A DNA stretch of 64,000 bases from Marinobacter aromaticivorans (GCF_002806975.1 NZ_NIHD01000002.1:124001-188000); one strand, 5' to 3'. Shown: positions 45,945-55,898, counted from the first letter of the stretch. Translations and numbers: made by a program. Notes: a model not told the origin generated them from the sequence alone.

Positions 45945-46024
45945 AGCGTCTTGTTTTCATACCCTTGCCCTTGCGGCAGCACGATCTCATGCCAGGGCCA
46001 GTCTTCAAGCCGGAGCAACCGTTT

Positions 46025-47065
46025 TTACAGGCCGGATTTCAGCTTTTCCCAGTATCTGGCATAGATCTGCAACGCCTCATCCCCGATGTCCGTCTGAAAT
46101 TCGGCATTAACCATGTCTTCCGCCGTGGGGTAGCTGGCCCGATCGCCGGCAACTTCATCACCAAGCAACTCTCTTGCCGGCAGCACCGGCGTGGCGTAGC
46201 CGATATCCTCGCTGATCAGTGCCGCGATTTCCGGCTGTAGCACAAAGCTGATGAACTTGTGAGCCGCTTCCGGGTTTTTGGCATTCTTCGGAATCACGAA
46301 GCTGTCCAGCCAGGCGATAACGCCTTCTTCCGGATACACATACTCCAGCGCTTCCATGCTGTCCTTGCCCATAACGGCTTCACCGTTCCAGATCATGCCC
46401 ACATCGGCCTCGCCTTCCAGGAAAGGCATGCGGGGCGCATCTGAGTTGAAGGTGCGCACGGATGGCATCAGTTCCGTCAGCTTTTCATAGGCTTCTTCGA
46501 TCTGCTTCGGGTCGGTGCTGTTACCGGAATAACCCAGCACCCGCAGGCCCATGTGGAAAACCTCGCGCATGTCATTGGTCAGGTTCACCCGGCCCTTGAA
46601 GCGCTCATCCCACAGATCTGCCCAGGCGGTCACCGGCTCGCCTTCAACATCCGCAGTATCGACACCAATGCCCGTTGTGCCCCAGAGATAAGGCACGCTG
46701 TACTGGTTGTTCGGGTCGATATCCAGGCCGGTGAGTTCCGGATCAAGCTGATCAAAACCACTGATCTTGCTTTGGTCGATGGGCATCAGCAGCCCTTCAT
46801 TGCGCATTTTGCTGACGTAGTAGGTTGAGGGCACGGCGAGGTCGTATGCAGCACTCTCGTTCAGCAGTTTTAGCCGGGCATACATGGCTTCATTGCTGTC
46901 ATAGGTGGTGTACACCACTTTGATGCCGGTTTCATCCTCAAAGCGCGTCAGTACTTCCTGTGGCATGTACTCTGACCAGTTGTACAGGTTCAGTACCTGT
47001 GAATCGTCAGAACTGCAGCCAGTCAGACCCAGGGCCAACAGGCCCGCCAGTGCGAGTTTCTTCAT
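46025..47065 (-). CDS. PotD/PotF-type polyamine-binding lipoprotein
   Basis: About 346 residues. A lipobox LTGC marks it as a lipoprotein. VLNLYNWSEYMPQEVL at the mature start is the PotD/PotF signature, and SVPYLWGTTGIGVD and EGEADVGMIWNGEAVM line the cleft. It binds spermidine or putrescine; which one cannot be told by eye. The ATG at 47065 has AAGGAG 7 bases upstream and overlaps the permease stop as ATGA, so it is preferred over the longer frame to 47089. Last gene of the operon. Confidence 0.9.
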   Translation of the reverse strand: MKKLALAGLLALGLTGCSSDDSQVLNLYNWSEYMPQEVLTRFEDETGIKVVYTTYDSNEAMYARLKLLNESAAYDLAVPSTYYVSKMRNEGLLMPIDQSKISGFDQLDPELTGLDIDPNNQYSVPYLWGTTGIGVDTADVEGEPVTAWADLWDERFKGRVNLTNDMREVFHMGLRVLGYSGNSTDPKQIEEAYEKLTELMPSVRTFNSDAPRMPFLEGEADVGMIWNGEAVMGKDSMEALEYVYPEEGVIAWLDSFVIPKNAKNPEAAHKFISFVLQPEIAALISEDIGYATPVLPARELLGDEVAGDRASYPTAEDMVNAEFQTDIGDEALQIYARYWEKLKSGL

Positions 47066-47829
47066 TGTTTGCTCCTTGAAAGAATCCATTGCGATAACAT
47101 CAGCATTGCCAGCGAGAATACCAGCAACAGAGTGCCAAGTGCGTTTACTTCAGGTTTGAGCCCCACGCGCACCATGGAATAGATGCGCAGTGGCAGAATT
47201 TCGTAACTGGGCCCGCTCACGAAGGTGCTCACCACCACATCGTCCATGGAGAGGGTGAAGCCGAGCAACCAACCCGCCATTAACGCCGGCATGATCACCG
47301 GGATCAACACGGTACGGGTCATGGTGAAATCGCTGGCGCCAAGATCCCGCGCCGCCTCCGGCAAGCGCTCATCAAAACCGGTGAGCCGGGCCATCACAGT
47401 GATCACCACAAACGGCAGGCAGAAGGTTACGTGGGCCAGCAGCAGGGATACATACCCCAGCTTCAGGCCCAGCAGCAAGAACAGCCCAAGCAGTGAAATC
47501 GCCAGCACGATCTCTGGCGACATCATCACTACAAAGAGCATGCCATTGAGTGCTTTTTTTCCCCGGAAACGATAGCGGTGCAGCGCCAGTGCGGTGAGCG
47601 CGCCAATGCATGTAGACACAGTAGCAGCCGTAAGAGCAAGCCACAGAGAATTCCACATGGCCTGGACCATGGCGTGGTTATTGAACAACGATTCGTACCA
47701 GCGCAGGCTGAAACCGCCCCAGTTGTAGCCTGTGCGGGAATCGTTGAAAGAAAACACCACCAGAACCACAATCGGCACGTACAGAAGCAGGTATACCAAT
47801 GCAAGATAACTGCGGGAGAGCCAAGGCAT
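47062..47829 (-). CDS. potC: PotC/PotI-type polyamine ABC permease
   Basis: 255 residues with six membrane segments. The permease loop EAARDLGASDFTMTRTVLIPVIMPALMAGWLLGF is the EAA motif that contacts the ATPase. Its start overlaps the stop of the other permease gene (TAATG), showing coupled translation. Confidence 0.92.
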   Translation of the reverse strand: MPWLSRSYLALVYLLLYVPIVVLVVFSFNDSRTGYNWGGFSLRWYESLFNNHAMVQAMWNSLWLALTAATVSTCIGALTALALHRYRFRGKKALNGMLFVVMMSPEIVLAISLLGLFLLLGLKLGYVSLLLAHVTFCLPFVVITVMARLTGFDERLPEAARDLGASDFTMTRTVLIPVIMPALMAGWLLGFTLSMDDVVVSTFVSGPSYEILPLRIYSMVRVGLKPEVNALGTLLLVFSLAMLMLSQWILSRSKQ

Positions 47830-48689
47830 TACACGCCCTCCTCACCCAGGCGGCGTTTACTCAGGCGGTGGGCGAACATCAGCAATGCCATGCACAGGGT
47901 CAGCACTATGCTGGCGGCCGCGCCAAAGGGCCAGTTGCGGGCATCCAGAAACTGGTTCTTGATAACGTTACCTACCAGCAAGTTGCGGGACCCACCCAGA
48001 ATATCCGGCACGAAAAACAAACCCATGGCCGGTAACAGCACCAGCATCACCCCCGCCAACACGCCGGGCAGCGTCAGAGGTACGACAACGTTTTTGAAGG
48101 TAGCAAACCGGCCTGCACCCAAATCGTGGGAAGCCAGCAGAACATCCTGGCGCAAATCTTCAAATACCGAGTACAGGGGTAAAATCATAAAGGGCAAGAG
48201 CAAATATACCAGGCCAACAATCACCGCACCTTCGGTGTACAGAAGTTGCACTGGCTGGTCAATCAGGCCCAGAGACGAGAGCGCGCTGTTCAACAGGCCG
48301 TTGGTGGCCAGAATCAGCTTCAGCGCGTAGGTGCGCACCAGTGAGTTGGTCCAGAAGGGCACAATCAACAGGAAGATCAGCAACATCTGCCGGCGTTTTT
48401 CCACCCGCGACAAAGCCCAGGCAAAGGGATAGCCAATCAACAGGCAAATCAATGTGGTCATGGCCGCCATGTAAAGGGAAGCGAGAAACACATCCAGGTA
48501 CAGGGGATTGAACAGTTGCCGGTAGGCGTCCAGGTTCAGTGGCAGAGAGATAAAAGTGGCAGGGTCCCGGGTCATGACACTTGCGCCCACCACCAGCATG
48601 TTGGGCGCAAGTACGAGGAACAGTAGCCAGCCCCACACTAGCACCAGAACAGCCGCCCGGAACGGCTGCTGCTTAATGCTCTGCATCAT
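47829..48689 (-). CDS. potB: PotB/PotH-type polyamine ABC permease
   Basis: About 286 residues. [23 protein letters not shown] and the EAA-type loop [30 protein letters not shown] identify it. The frame runs open to 48758 inside potA; the double ATG at 48689/48686 (16-17 bases inside the potA end) fits the family start and is chosen. Confidence 0.9.
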   Translation of the reverse strand: MMQSIKQQPFRAAVLVLVWGWLLFLVLAPNMLVVGASVMTRDPATFISLPLNLDAYRQLFNPLYLDVFLASLYMAAMTTLICLLIGYPFAWALSRVEKRRQMLLIFLLIVPFWTNSLVRTYALKLILATNGLLNSALSSLGLIDQPVQLLYTEGAVIVGLVYLLLPFMILPLYSVFEDLRQDVLLASHDLGAGRFATFKNVVVPLTLPGVLAGVMLVLLPAMGLFFVPDILGGSRNLLVGNVIKNQFLDARNWPFGAAASIVLTLCMALLMFAHRLSKRRLGEEGV

Positions 48690-49809
48690 CAGCGGCCAGC
48701 TCCTCTTCGTCGGTGAGTGGCTCATCGCCTTCTTCCGCCAGCAACCATTCCCAGCCATCCACCCAGCTCACACGCACCCGTTCACCAATGCTGTAATCGA
48801 AGGTGGGGTCGTCTTCATCAAAGAATTCGCTGGCCATCACCTGGCTGCCGTCTTCCAGTTCGATCACCGAGTCCAGTGTGCTGCCCTTGTAGTTGCGCTC
48901 TACGATCTTGCCTGCGACCCCTTCGGTATCATCGGGCGCAAGTACGCGGATATCTTCCGGGCGCAGCAGCACATGCAGTGGCTGATTCATGGTAACGCGG
49001 AACGACGGCATGCTCAGCTCCCGGTTCAGGCCAAACACATCCACACTGATCCGCTCGCCTGCAATTGCGGTAACACGACCGGGGAAGAAATTGGTCTGCC
49101 CCACAAAACGCGCGGTAAACACATTTGCCGGGCGTTCATAGACTTCCCGGGGGGTGCCGAGCTGCTGAATATAACCATCCTTGAGCACCACAATGCGGTC
49201 AGACATGGACAAAGCTTCTTCCTGATCGTGGGTCACGAACACAAAGGTAATGCCCAATTCCCGTTGCAGGCGCTTGAGTTCCACCTGCATGGTGCGGCGC
49301 AGCTTGTAGTCGAGTGCAGACAAAGGCTCATCCAGCAACAGCATCTTTGGCCGCTTCACCACGGCTCTGGCAATCGCCACCCGCTGCTGCTGCCCGCCGG
49401 AAAGCTGGTGCGGCTTGCGCCTGGCAAAGTCTTCAAGCTGAACCATGGCCAGGGCTTCTTCAACCCGCTCACGTATCTCGGCTTTCGGCCGTTTTTCCAT
49501 CTTCAGGCCATAGGCCACGTTGTCGAAAACCGACATGTGGGGAAACAGGGCGTAGTTCTGGAAAACGGTATTAAGCGGGCGGCTCTCCGGTGGGGTTTGG
49601 GTAATATCCATACCAGACAGGGTAACGGTGCCCCGGTCCGGAAGCTCAAAACCCGCCATCATGCGCAAAAGGGTGGTTTTTCCGCAGCCGGAGGGGCCCA
49701 GAAGCGTAATGAACTCGCCATCATCTATCTTCAGGCTGAGCTCATCCAGCACGGTTTTGCCGTCAAACTGCTTACTGATGCCGCTCAGCGATAAGAGTGT
49801 CTTAGTCAT
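48673..49809 (-). CDS. potA: PotA/PotG-type polyamine ABC transporter ATPase
   Basis: 378 residues. Walker [10 protein letters not shown], signature [10 protein letters not shown], Walker [13 protein letters not shown] and the H-loop [10 protein letters not shown] are intact; the C-terminal ~130 residues form the regulatory TOBE domain. It powers polyamine import. The ATG at 49809 has AGGG a few bases upstream and begins MTKTLLSL; the longer frame to 49857 lacks support. First gene of the potABC-D operon. Confidence 0.92.
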   Translation of the reverse strand: MTKTLLSLSGISKQFDGKTVLDELSLKIDDGEFITLLGPSGCGKTTLLRMMAGFELPDRGTVTLSGMDITQTPPESRPLNTVFQNYALFPHMSVFDNVAYGLKMEKRPKAEIRERVEEALAMVQLEDFARRKPHQLSGGQQQRVAIARAVVKRPKMLLLDEPLSALDYKLRRTMQVELKRLQRELGITFVFVTHDQEEALSMSDRIVVLKDGYIQQLGTPREVYERPANVFTARFVGQTNFFPGRVTAIAGERISVDVFGLNRELSMPSFRVTMNQPLHVLLRPEDIRVLAPDDTEGVAGKIVERNYKGSTLDSVIELEDGSQVMASEFFDEDDPTFDYSIGERVRVSWVDGWEWLLAEEGDEPLTDEEELAADDAEH

Positions 49810-49921
49810 CAGCCCTGCCTGAAAAACGAAATAGCCGCGTATTTTTTCAGAAAGCACGCTGCATAAAAAGGGTAGTGCGGGATTTTAGCACCACGATTTC
49901 GGGGATTGTTCGGCAAAGAGC

Positions 49922-49951
49922 GCACCCTGGCTATCGCAACAGCCAGGGTGC
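49922..49951 (-). terminator. Terminator hairpin after the orphan TRAP binding protein
   Basis: A perfect 11-bp stem, GCACCCTGGCT (49922-49932) with AGCCAGGGTGC (49941-49951), 8-base loop; the leftward strand continues with a short CTCTTTG run. Confidence 0.65.
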
Positions 49952-49964
49952 AGGTGGCGGGAGG

Positions 49965-51032
49965 TCAGTCGGTAGCAATACTGTTCAGGTACGCTTTGTC
50001 TGAAATGTTCGTCCACTGACGAACCTGCTTCAGATAGTCGTGCTGGGAGTTGATGATTTCTTTCGCCAGCTCATCCTTCTCAGCTGCCTCCGCCAGCAAC
50101 TTCCGGGTTGCCTCGCGCATCGCATCAATGACTTCCGGTGGGAACGTCTTGTGTGTCACCTGGGGATAGTCTTCTTTCATGCGACTCCATGCCACGCCGC
50201 TTTCGTGAGTGGTCTGGATGTACATATCATAAGCCGCTGTGCGCATGGCTACGCGCAGGATGGCCTGCAGATCCGCCGGCAGCTTGTTCCAGGCTTTCTC
50301 ATTGATCAGGAACTGCACTTCGGCACCCGGCTCCTGCCAGCCTGAGTAATAATATTTCGCAATCTGGTGGAACCCCATCGGGAAGTCGAGGGCCGGCCCT
50401 ACCCATTCAACGGCGTCGACTGTACCACGCTCAAGCGCTGTGTACAGTTCTCCCGGGGGCAGGTTGGTTACCGCAACACCCAGCTCGGACATAACTTCAC
50501 CGGCAAAACCGGGAGTCCGCATTTTCAGGCCTTTGAGGTCCGCTACAGAATTGATTTCCTTGTTGAACCAGCCACCCATCTGGTTACCGGTATTGCCACC
50601 GGGGAAGGACAGCAGGCCGAAGGGCTCATACACCTTCTGCATCAGCTCCATGCCTTCATCGTGGTAGAACCAGGCATACATTTCAGGAGCAATCAGGCCA
50701 AAGGGTATGGTGGTGAAGTACATGGCATTGGGGATCGTGCCCTTGTAGTAATAAGAGGCGGTGTGGCCCATGTCGTACTGACCATTGCGCACCAGATCGA
50801 AAATACCAAAGGGGGCCTTGTGCTTGTTGGAGCTGTCAATACGGATCTTGAGGCGGCCGCCAGACATTTCCTCGGCCATTTTGGCCATGTTTTCGGTGGT
50901 TTCACCAAGAATTGGCGAATTGGGACCCCAGGTCTGTGCAAGCCTGAGGGTGTAGTTTTCTGCCGCCACACCAAGCGAACTGACAGAGAACAACAGCGTG
51001 ATCGCCGCCATTCTGAACAGACGAGTCATCAT
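49965..51032 (-). CDS. Orphan TRAP transporter solute-binding protein (DctP/TakP type)
   Basis: About 355 residues with a signal peptide ending GVAA-EN. YTLRLAQTWGPNSPILGETTENMAKM and MRTPGFAGEVMSELGVAVTNLPPGELYTALERGTVDAVEWVGP are the ligand-cleft segments, of the keto acid/TakP-like branch. No DctQ or DctM gene is next to it, so it must work with membrane subunits elsewhere or act as a sensor protein for the neighbouring chemoreceptor. The start among three close Met codons is uncertain. Confidence 0.87.
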   Translation of the reverse strand: MMTRLFRMAAITLLFSVSSLGVAAENYTLRLAQTWGPNSPILGETTENMAKMAEEMSGGRLKIRIDSSNKHKAPFGIFDLVRNGQYDMGHTASYYYKGTIPNAMYFTTIPFGLIAPEMYAWFYHDEGMELMQKVYEPFGLLSFPGGNTGNQMGGWFNKEINSVADLKGLKMRTPGFAGEVMSELGVAVTNLPPGELYTALERGTVDAVEWVGPALDFPMGFHQIAKYYYSGWQEPGAEVQFLINEKAWNKLPADLQAILRVAMRTAAYDMYIQTTHESGVAWSRMKEDYPQVTHKTFPPEVIDAMREATRKLLAEAAEKDELAKEIINSQHDYLKQVRQWTNISDKAYLNSIATD

Positions 51033-51183
51033 CGTTAGCACCATTTATCGTTTTTTTATGTCGCGTTTTTGTCGCTCGAACGAGTGCAATACTAGCCCGT
51101 GTTTACACTCCGCGCCAAGAGAGCCCTGCAAAAAACTCCCGGCACCGCACAATTCCTTTTTGTAAAGCCTGCCTCGCTGGGTG

Positions 51184-52860
51184 TCAGACCTTGAACTGGC
51201 TCACCAGATCCCGAAGGGTCTCGCCCAGCCGGGCAAGCTCCTGGCTGGCTTCATTGGTCTGGGTAACACCGGTATCGCTGCGTTGCGCCGCATCAACAAT
51301 GCGAATCACGTTCTGGTTTATTTCTTCCGCCACCTGGCTTTGCTGTTCTGCAGCGGTGGCAATCTGGGCCACCTGATCGTGAATCTGGCCCACTGATTTC
51401 TTGATGGTCGTCAGTGCGCCGGTTGCATGGTTAATACGCTCTACAGTCTCGGCTGAACGATCCCGGGAGCGGTTCATACGCTCGACGGCGGAACGCGACT
51501 CACTTACAAAGCCATCAATCATTTCCCGTATCTGGTCCGCCGACTCGGCACTGCGCCTTGCCAGTTGCCGCACCTCATCCGCAACTACAGAGAACCCCCG
51601 GCCGTGGTCGCCGGCCCGGGCCGCTTCTATCGCAGCATTCAGTGCCAGCAGGTTGGTCTGCTCGGTAACTGCATGAATCACATCCAGAACCTGCTGAATA
51701 TCATCTGATTTTTCCGCAAGGGCATTGATGCTTTCAGCGCTTTGCTGGATTTCTTCAGACAGTTTATTCACTGCACCCTGGGCATTGGCGATAGTTTCAC
51801 CGCCGTCGCGGGCCATGCGGTCAGCATCGGATGCAGCGCTCTCAACTTCGTTGGCATTGCCGGAAATCTGCTGGATGGTGGCCGCCATTTCATTGATTGC
51901 AGAGGCAATCTGGTCGGTTTCCGAGCCCTGCTCCTGAACCGAGGCACGGGTTTCGTTGGCAACCCGGCTGAGCTCCTCGGCCGCAGACGCCACCTGGTCC
52001 GTGGTAGCGCCCACTTCCCGGATGGTGGTCTGTATCTTGACAACAAAGGCATTGAAACGGCGACCCAGTTCTGACAGCTCATCGCTGCCCTCTTCCGGCA
52101 AACGCTGGCGCAGGTCACCGTCGCCGTCGGCGATCTCCTGCATCATATCGCTGACACTCTTGATCGGGCGGGTTACCGTGCGGCCCACGAAAACACCAAT
52201 CACCAAGGAAACCACCACAACACCGATCGTTACCAGCACAATAAAGCCAAGGATTGCGACTATTTTTTCCTCGATTTCAACACGTACAGCGGCGACCTGC
52301 CGGTCGATATCAGTAATATAAACACCAGCGCCGATCATCCAGTCCCACCCCGGAATGATCGTAGAGTATGAAACCTTGGGTTCCTCTTTACCCGACGACG
52401 GGTTAGGCCAGTCATATGCAAGGTAGCCGTTCGACTCTGCTGCACGGAACAGGTTGCCTACAAGTTTTCTGGCCACCGACCCGCTCTCCTTGCCTTCTCT
52501 GGAAATATCCGGTGCATACGCCACGGCACGCGCTGCCCGGTCATAGGCAAATATGTAATTGGTTTCCTCGAACCGGATGCTCCGCAAGCGAGATGCTGCC
52601 TGTGCTTTGGCTTCCTCTTCAGACAGTTCGGGGTTGTTCTTTGCTTCGAGAACGACCGCTTTCGCGGCATCAATCAGATTCTTCAGGCCGTCCTTCCGTG
52701 CCTCCAGAAGGCTTGATTCAAGGCGCTTTAACTCTGCCTCTCCGTTAGCCTGTATCTGGTTTACTGAAATCCAGGCCAGGGTTACCGCAGTAACCAGAAC
52801 GGGGATAAGCACGGCAAGAAGCAGACGGGTTCGTATGCGCAGGTTGTTCAGGAAATTCAT
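51184..52860 (-). CDS. Methyl-accepting chemotaxis protein with Cache sensor
   Basis: 558 residues. First membrane helix at ~12-32, a periplasmic single-Cache domain (~35-185, with TNYIFAYDRAARAVAYAPD and YSTIIPGWDWMIGAGVYITD), second helix at ~195-215, HAMP, then a signalling domain with the hairpin tip HAVTEQTNLLALNAAIEAARAGDHGRGFSVVADEVRQLARRSA. Single-Cache sensors of this type often detect small organic acids. It lies just upstream of an orphan TRAP binding protein on the same strand, which may share its ligand. Confidence 0.93.
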   Translation of the reverse strand: MNFLNNLRIRTRLLLAVLIPVLVTAVTLAWISVNQIQANGEAELKRLESSLLEARKDGLKNLIDAAKAVVLEAKNNPELSEEEAKAQAASRLRSIRFEETNYIFAYDRAARAVAYAPDISREGKESGSVARKLVGNLFRAAESNGYLAYDWPNPSSGKEEPKVSYSTIIPGWDWMIGAGVYITDIDRQVAAVRVEIEEKIVAILGFIVLVTIGVVVVSLVIGVFVGRTVTRPIKSVSDMMQEIADGDGDLRQRLPEEGSDELSELGRRFNAFVVKIQTTIREVGATTDQVASAAEELSRVANETRASVQEQGSETDQIASAINEMAATIQQISGNANEVESAASDADRMARDGGETIANAQGAVNKLSEEIQQSAESINALAEKSDDIQQVLDVIHAVTEQTNLLALNAAIEAARAGDHGRGFSVVADEVRQLARRSAESADQIREMIDGFVSESRSAVERMNRSRDRSAETVERINHATGALTTIKKSVGQIHDQVAQIATAAEQQSQVAEEINQNVIRIVDAAQRSDTGVTQTNEASQELARLGETLRDLVSQFKV

Positions 52861-52929
52861 TACGGCAGGTCCTCGGAAAAGCGTTGTCTCCTGATATTAA
52901 CGGCAAGGCACGGAATATCTTGAATAAGA

Positions 52930-53148
52930 TTATCGCTTGTCCGGGACAAAATCGCGGGGCGCTCCCTCGTCACACTTGCGGCAATCCAGCTCAAAACCCA
53001 GCATGGCGCGCCTGCCCTCTTCCGTGATTACCCAGGGCCGGTTGACCCAGGGAGGCGTGTGGCGCACATGCTGGTTGTGGCCACAAGCCAGCCGGGCAAC
53101 CCAGTGGTCTTCTTCATCTTTGTGGTATGCAGTTATCGGTTGTTTCAT
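52930..53148 (-). CDS. DUF3565 family protein
   Basis: 72 residues. It has the family sequence LACGHNQHVRHTPPWVNRPWV followed by LDCRKCDEG; two Cys plus a Cys-Gly-His suggest a small zinc site. Function unknown. The frame reaches 53157 with a TTG, but the ATG at 53148 gives the usual start. It follows the CDF gene by only 10 bases on the same strand and may be cotranscribed. Confidence 0.8.
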   Translation of the reverse strand: MKQPITAYHKDEEDHWVARLACGHNQHVRHTPPWVNRPWVITEEGRRAMLGFELDCRKCDEGAPRDFVPDKR

Positions 53149-53158
53149 ACCGCCCAAG

Positions 53159-54028
53159 TTAGCTGATCAGGCTGCGGATGAAAATCGCCGGGCGCACAGG
53201 AAGTCCCGAAAGATGCCTGAGGAGGCTCCACTTCAAGCGGTCTGACTGTCCGGACCAGTTGGCCGGGAGGCTGATTTCCATCATCAGGTTGGGGCCAACC
53301 TTGGCCATTTTTACCTGCTCGGGGGCGAGCCCTACGGAGCTCAGGGCATCGTGAACCTCTTCTGCAAACTCTGCCGGAGGCGCGGCCAGCATCAGTTCCC
53401 GCACGGCACCAACCGTCATTTTCACGGGCACCAGAATAAAATAGGCTGAAATAACCACCATCATTACCGGGTCGGCATACACAGCCCAGGCAGTCAGGCC
53501 ATTCTTCTCCAGCCACCAGGCTATGGCAAATCCAAGAACTACCGCAGCGCTGAGAACTGAATCCATAAACCACTGACGCTGCTCTGCTTCCAGCAGACCG
53601 GAGGATTCAAGGCGCTCTGCCCACTTCAGGTATACCCACACTGCAGCACAACCCAGAACGCTCACAGCAGCAAACACCAGTGCCTTGTCGGCACTCACGG
53701 CACGTCCACCTTCAAGCAGAGCCGCAATGGCAGAAGCCAGAGACAAGACACACACCAGCGCAATCACCAGCCCTTTAACAGCAATCACCAGAGGTTCAAC
53801 AGCTCCCCGGCCAAACGGGTATTCTTTGCTGGCCGGGCGGCGCACAATCCGCGCAGCGTATAACGACAGCAGTGACAGCAGCAGGCTGACCAGCGAATAG
53901 GCGCCATCAAACAGGATAACCAGTGAATCAATCCATAAACCCCAGGTAATGCCGGCCAGGGCAAACAGACCCGCCGCTATTGCCGACAAACTCAGCGCCG
54001 TATTTTCCCGCGCTATAGACTTGAACAT
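53159..54028 (-). CDS. Cation diffusion facilitator-like protein with altered metal site
   Basis: 289 residues: six membrane helices in the first ~205 residues and a cytoplasmic C-terminal domain. The fold follows CDF proteins (LFDGAYSLVSLLLS in helix 2, FGRGAVEPL loop, WFMDSVLSAAVV in helix 5), but at the usual D-x3-D and H-x3-D transport positions it shows D-x3-S and Q-x3-D, so two of four ligands are missing. Transport of Zn or Fe by the ordinary site is doubtful. GGGAGATC lies before the ATG. Divergent from a LysR gene. Confidence 0.8.
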   Translation of the reverse strand: MFKSIARENTALSLSAIAAGLFALAGITWGLWIDSLVILFDGAYSLVSLLLSLLSLYAARIVRRPASKEYPFGRGAVEPLVIAVKGLVIALVCVLSLASAIAALLEGGRAVSADKALVFAAVSVLGCAAVWVYLKWAERLESSGLLEAEQRQWFMDSVLSAAVVLGFAIAWWLEKNGLTAWAVYADPVMMVVISAYFILVPVKMTVGAVRELMLAAPPAEFAEEVHDALSSVGLAPEQVKMAKVGPNLMMEISLPANWSGQSDRLKWSLLRHLSGLPVRPAIFIRSLIS

Positions 54029-54084
54029 TTTGATCTCCCATGAATTACCGGCATATTATCGCGGTATAACTGACAGCGTGAGTC

Positions 54085-54109
54085 GGTGACCGACGGAAAA
54101 TCCGTCACC
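54085..54109. promoter_or_regulatory. Palindromic operator candidate between CDF and LysR genes
   Basis: GACGGA-AAA-TCCGTC (54092-54106) is a perfect inverted repeat, nested in a wider GGTGAC/GTCACC pair (54085-54090, 54104-54109). It fits autoregulation by the LysR protein; no footprint data. Confidence 0.4.
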
Positions 54110-54122
54110 TCGGGAGGATTCA

Positions 54123-55004
54123 TTGAAAACATCACAGGTAAGGGTATTTCTGGCCGTGGTTCGTAATGGCACCATAGCCGCAGCAGCCCGGGAGCTTAAC
54201 CGGAGCCGCACCACTGTGAGCACTGCCCTGGCAGCGCTGGAAGACGAGCTTGGCGTTGCGCTGTTCGAGCGCAGTGGCAACCAGTTACAACTGACCACCA
54301 TCGGCCAGGCCATAGTGACAGATTGCCGCCGATTCGATCAGGTGGCCGGGCAGATATTCGCGCGCTGCCAGCATCACCTCAGCGGTGCCGAGTCGATCCT
54401 GCGGATTGCCCGGGACGATTCGGTTCCGGAACCGGTTTGGCGTGACCTCCTGCGCCGGCTAAAAATCCGTTTTCCCCAGACCAGCCTTTCCATTTACCTG
54501 GCCACGCCCAGGGAATTGCCAGCGCTGGTCAAAAACCAGTCTGTGGACGTGGCCTACGGCCTTATGCCTGAACTGCTGAGTGAGGGTTATCAATGGTTTC
54601 GGGAACTTGCCGATGTACGCATGCTCACGGTGGCCGCGCCGGAGCACCCGCTAAGCAAGCTCAAACGGGTTACCCAGGATGACCTTGTCAGCTTTACTGA
54701 AGTCACCCTTGCCTTTATGCAAAACGACAGACTGGTAGCCGAGTCACCGGAAACCGCTAACTACCTGGCCTTTACCCAATACGAACTGATCCGGGATGCG
54801 GTGATTGATGGCGCGGGCTGGGCAGACCTTCCCCTGCCCCTGATTTCAGAGGCTCTGAAGCAAGACAAGCTTAAAATTGTGCACCACCGCAGCGCACGCT
54901 GGTGGAAAGTGTTCAGCGCACTGGAATCGGAACAGGCCCAAGGAGGTGCAGTTGTGAGATGGCTGGCCACAGAACTTGAACAATTCCTGGAAACGATGGA
55001 ATGA
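54123..55004 (+). CDS. LysR-family transcriptional regulator
   Basis: 293 residues. Winged helix-turn-helix (residues 4-62: VRNGTIAAAARELNRSRTTVSTALAALEDELGVALFER), then a periplasmic-binding-like effector domain from ~88. It starts with TTG, backed by GGGAGGA 5 bases upstream and the family's usual N-terminus; no in-frame ATG gives a better start. It is divergent from the CDF-like gene, its likeliest target. Its stop lies 3 bases from the convergent rarD. Confidence 0.88.
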   Translation: MKTSQVRVFLAVVRNGTIAAAARELNRSRTTVSTALAALEDELGVALFERSGNQLQLTTIGQAIVTDCRRFDQVAGQIFARCQHHLSGAESILRIARDDSVPEPVWRDLLRRLKIRFPQTSLSIYLATPRELPALVKNQSVDVAYGLMPELLSEGYQWFRELADVRMLTVAAPEHPLSKLKRVTQDDLVSFTEVTLAFMQNDRLVAESPETANYLAFTQYELIRDAVIDGAGWADLPLPLISEALKQDKLKIVHHRSARWWKVFSALESEQAQGGAVVRWLATELEQFLETME

Positions 55005-55007
55005 TTT

Positions 55008-55898
55008 TTATGGTGCAGCAGGCGTGGCACGCCCCGACCAGGCCGACCATGAATAGATCGCCAGAGCGACCCAGATCATGATAAAGCTCGTCAGCTTTTC
55101 CGGGCTTAAAGGTTCGCCGAACACCGCCAGCGCGATCAGAAACTGGATCGTCGGGTTGATGTACATCAGAAAGCCGACGGTGGAAAGGCGCAACCTTCGT
55201 GCCGCACCCGCAAAGGCCAGCAGGGGAACAGCCGTTACAGCGCCACTGGAAAGCAACAGCATTGTGATTGCAGTGCTCTCCCCGAAATGTGAAACCCCTG
55301 CATAACCCAGTGCCAAGAGCACAACAATGGCCACCGGGAACAGGAGCAGCGTTTCCACAAACAACCCTGATAATCCGTCAAGGGCCACCTGCTTGCGGAG
55401 CAGACCATAGGTTCCAAAACTGAAAGCGAGCAACAGCGTTATCCAGGGCACAATACCCAGCAAGAAGAGTTGGTAAAGAATCGCGGTGGCCGCCAGCGCC
55501 ACAGCCACAATCTGTAACCGGGAAATGCTTTCCTTGAGCACCAGCATGCCCAACCCTACGTTAACCAGAGGCGTAAGAAAGTAGCCCAGACTGGCCTGTA
55601 AAACCTGGCGCGATTCCACTGCGTAGATATAAACTCCCCAGTTCACTGCAATCAGTACCGCACAACCGAGTACGTACCCGAGCTTCGATGGCTGCGCCAA
55701 AGCAACCCTTACCGGTTGCCAGCGTTTCAGGAAGGTGATGATAAAGGCCAGAAACACACACGACCAGAGCACCCGGTGAACCACCACTTCCCACGCCGGC
55801 ACGCCTTCAAACAACGCGAAGTACAGCGGGAAACAGCCCCACATTATGTATGCAGACAAGCCGTATAAAACGCCTTTACTGGTTTCCTGCGGGGCCAT
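55008..55898 (-). CDS. rarD: RarD-type EamA transporter
   Basis: 296 residues with ten predicted membrane helices and the RarD signature start GVLYGLSAYIMWGCFPLYFALFEGVPAWEVVVHRVLWS. The family exports or permeates small molecules; the chloramphenicol label of RarD is historical. AAGGAAG lies before the ATG. Monocistronic. Confidence 0.9.
   Translation of the reverse strand: MAPQETSKGVLYGLSAYIMWGCFPLYFALFEGVPAWEVVVHRVLWSCVFLAFIITFLKRWQPVRVALAQPSKLGYVLGCAVLIAVNWGVYIYAVESRQVLQASLGYFLTPLVNVGLGMLVLKESISRLQIVAVALAATAILYQLFLLGIVPWITLLLAFSFGTYGLLRKQVALDGLSGLFVETLLLFPVAIVVLLALGYAGVSHFGESTAITMLLLSSGAVTAVPLLAFAGAARRLRLSTVGFLMYINPTIQFLIALAVFGEPLSPEKLTSFIMIWVALAIYSWSAWSGRATPAAP

Noticed and set aside
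45945..46024. Minus-strand frame reading LEDWPWHEIVLPQGQGYE after the polyamine-binding protein gene
   Set aside because: It looks protein-like but is short, lacks a start, and no family could be named; only noted beside the GGDEF scrap.
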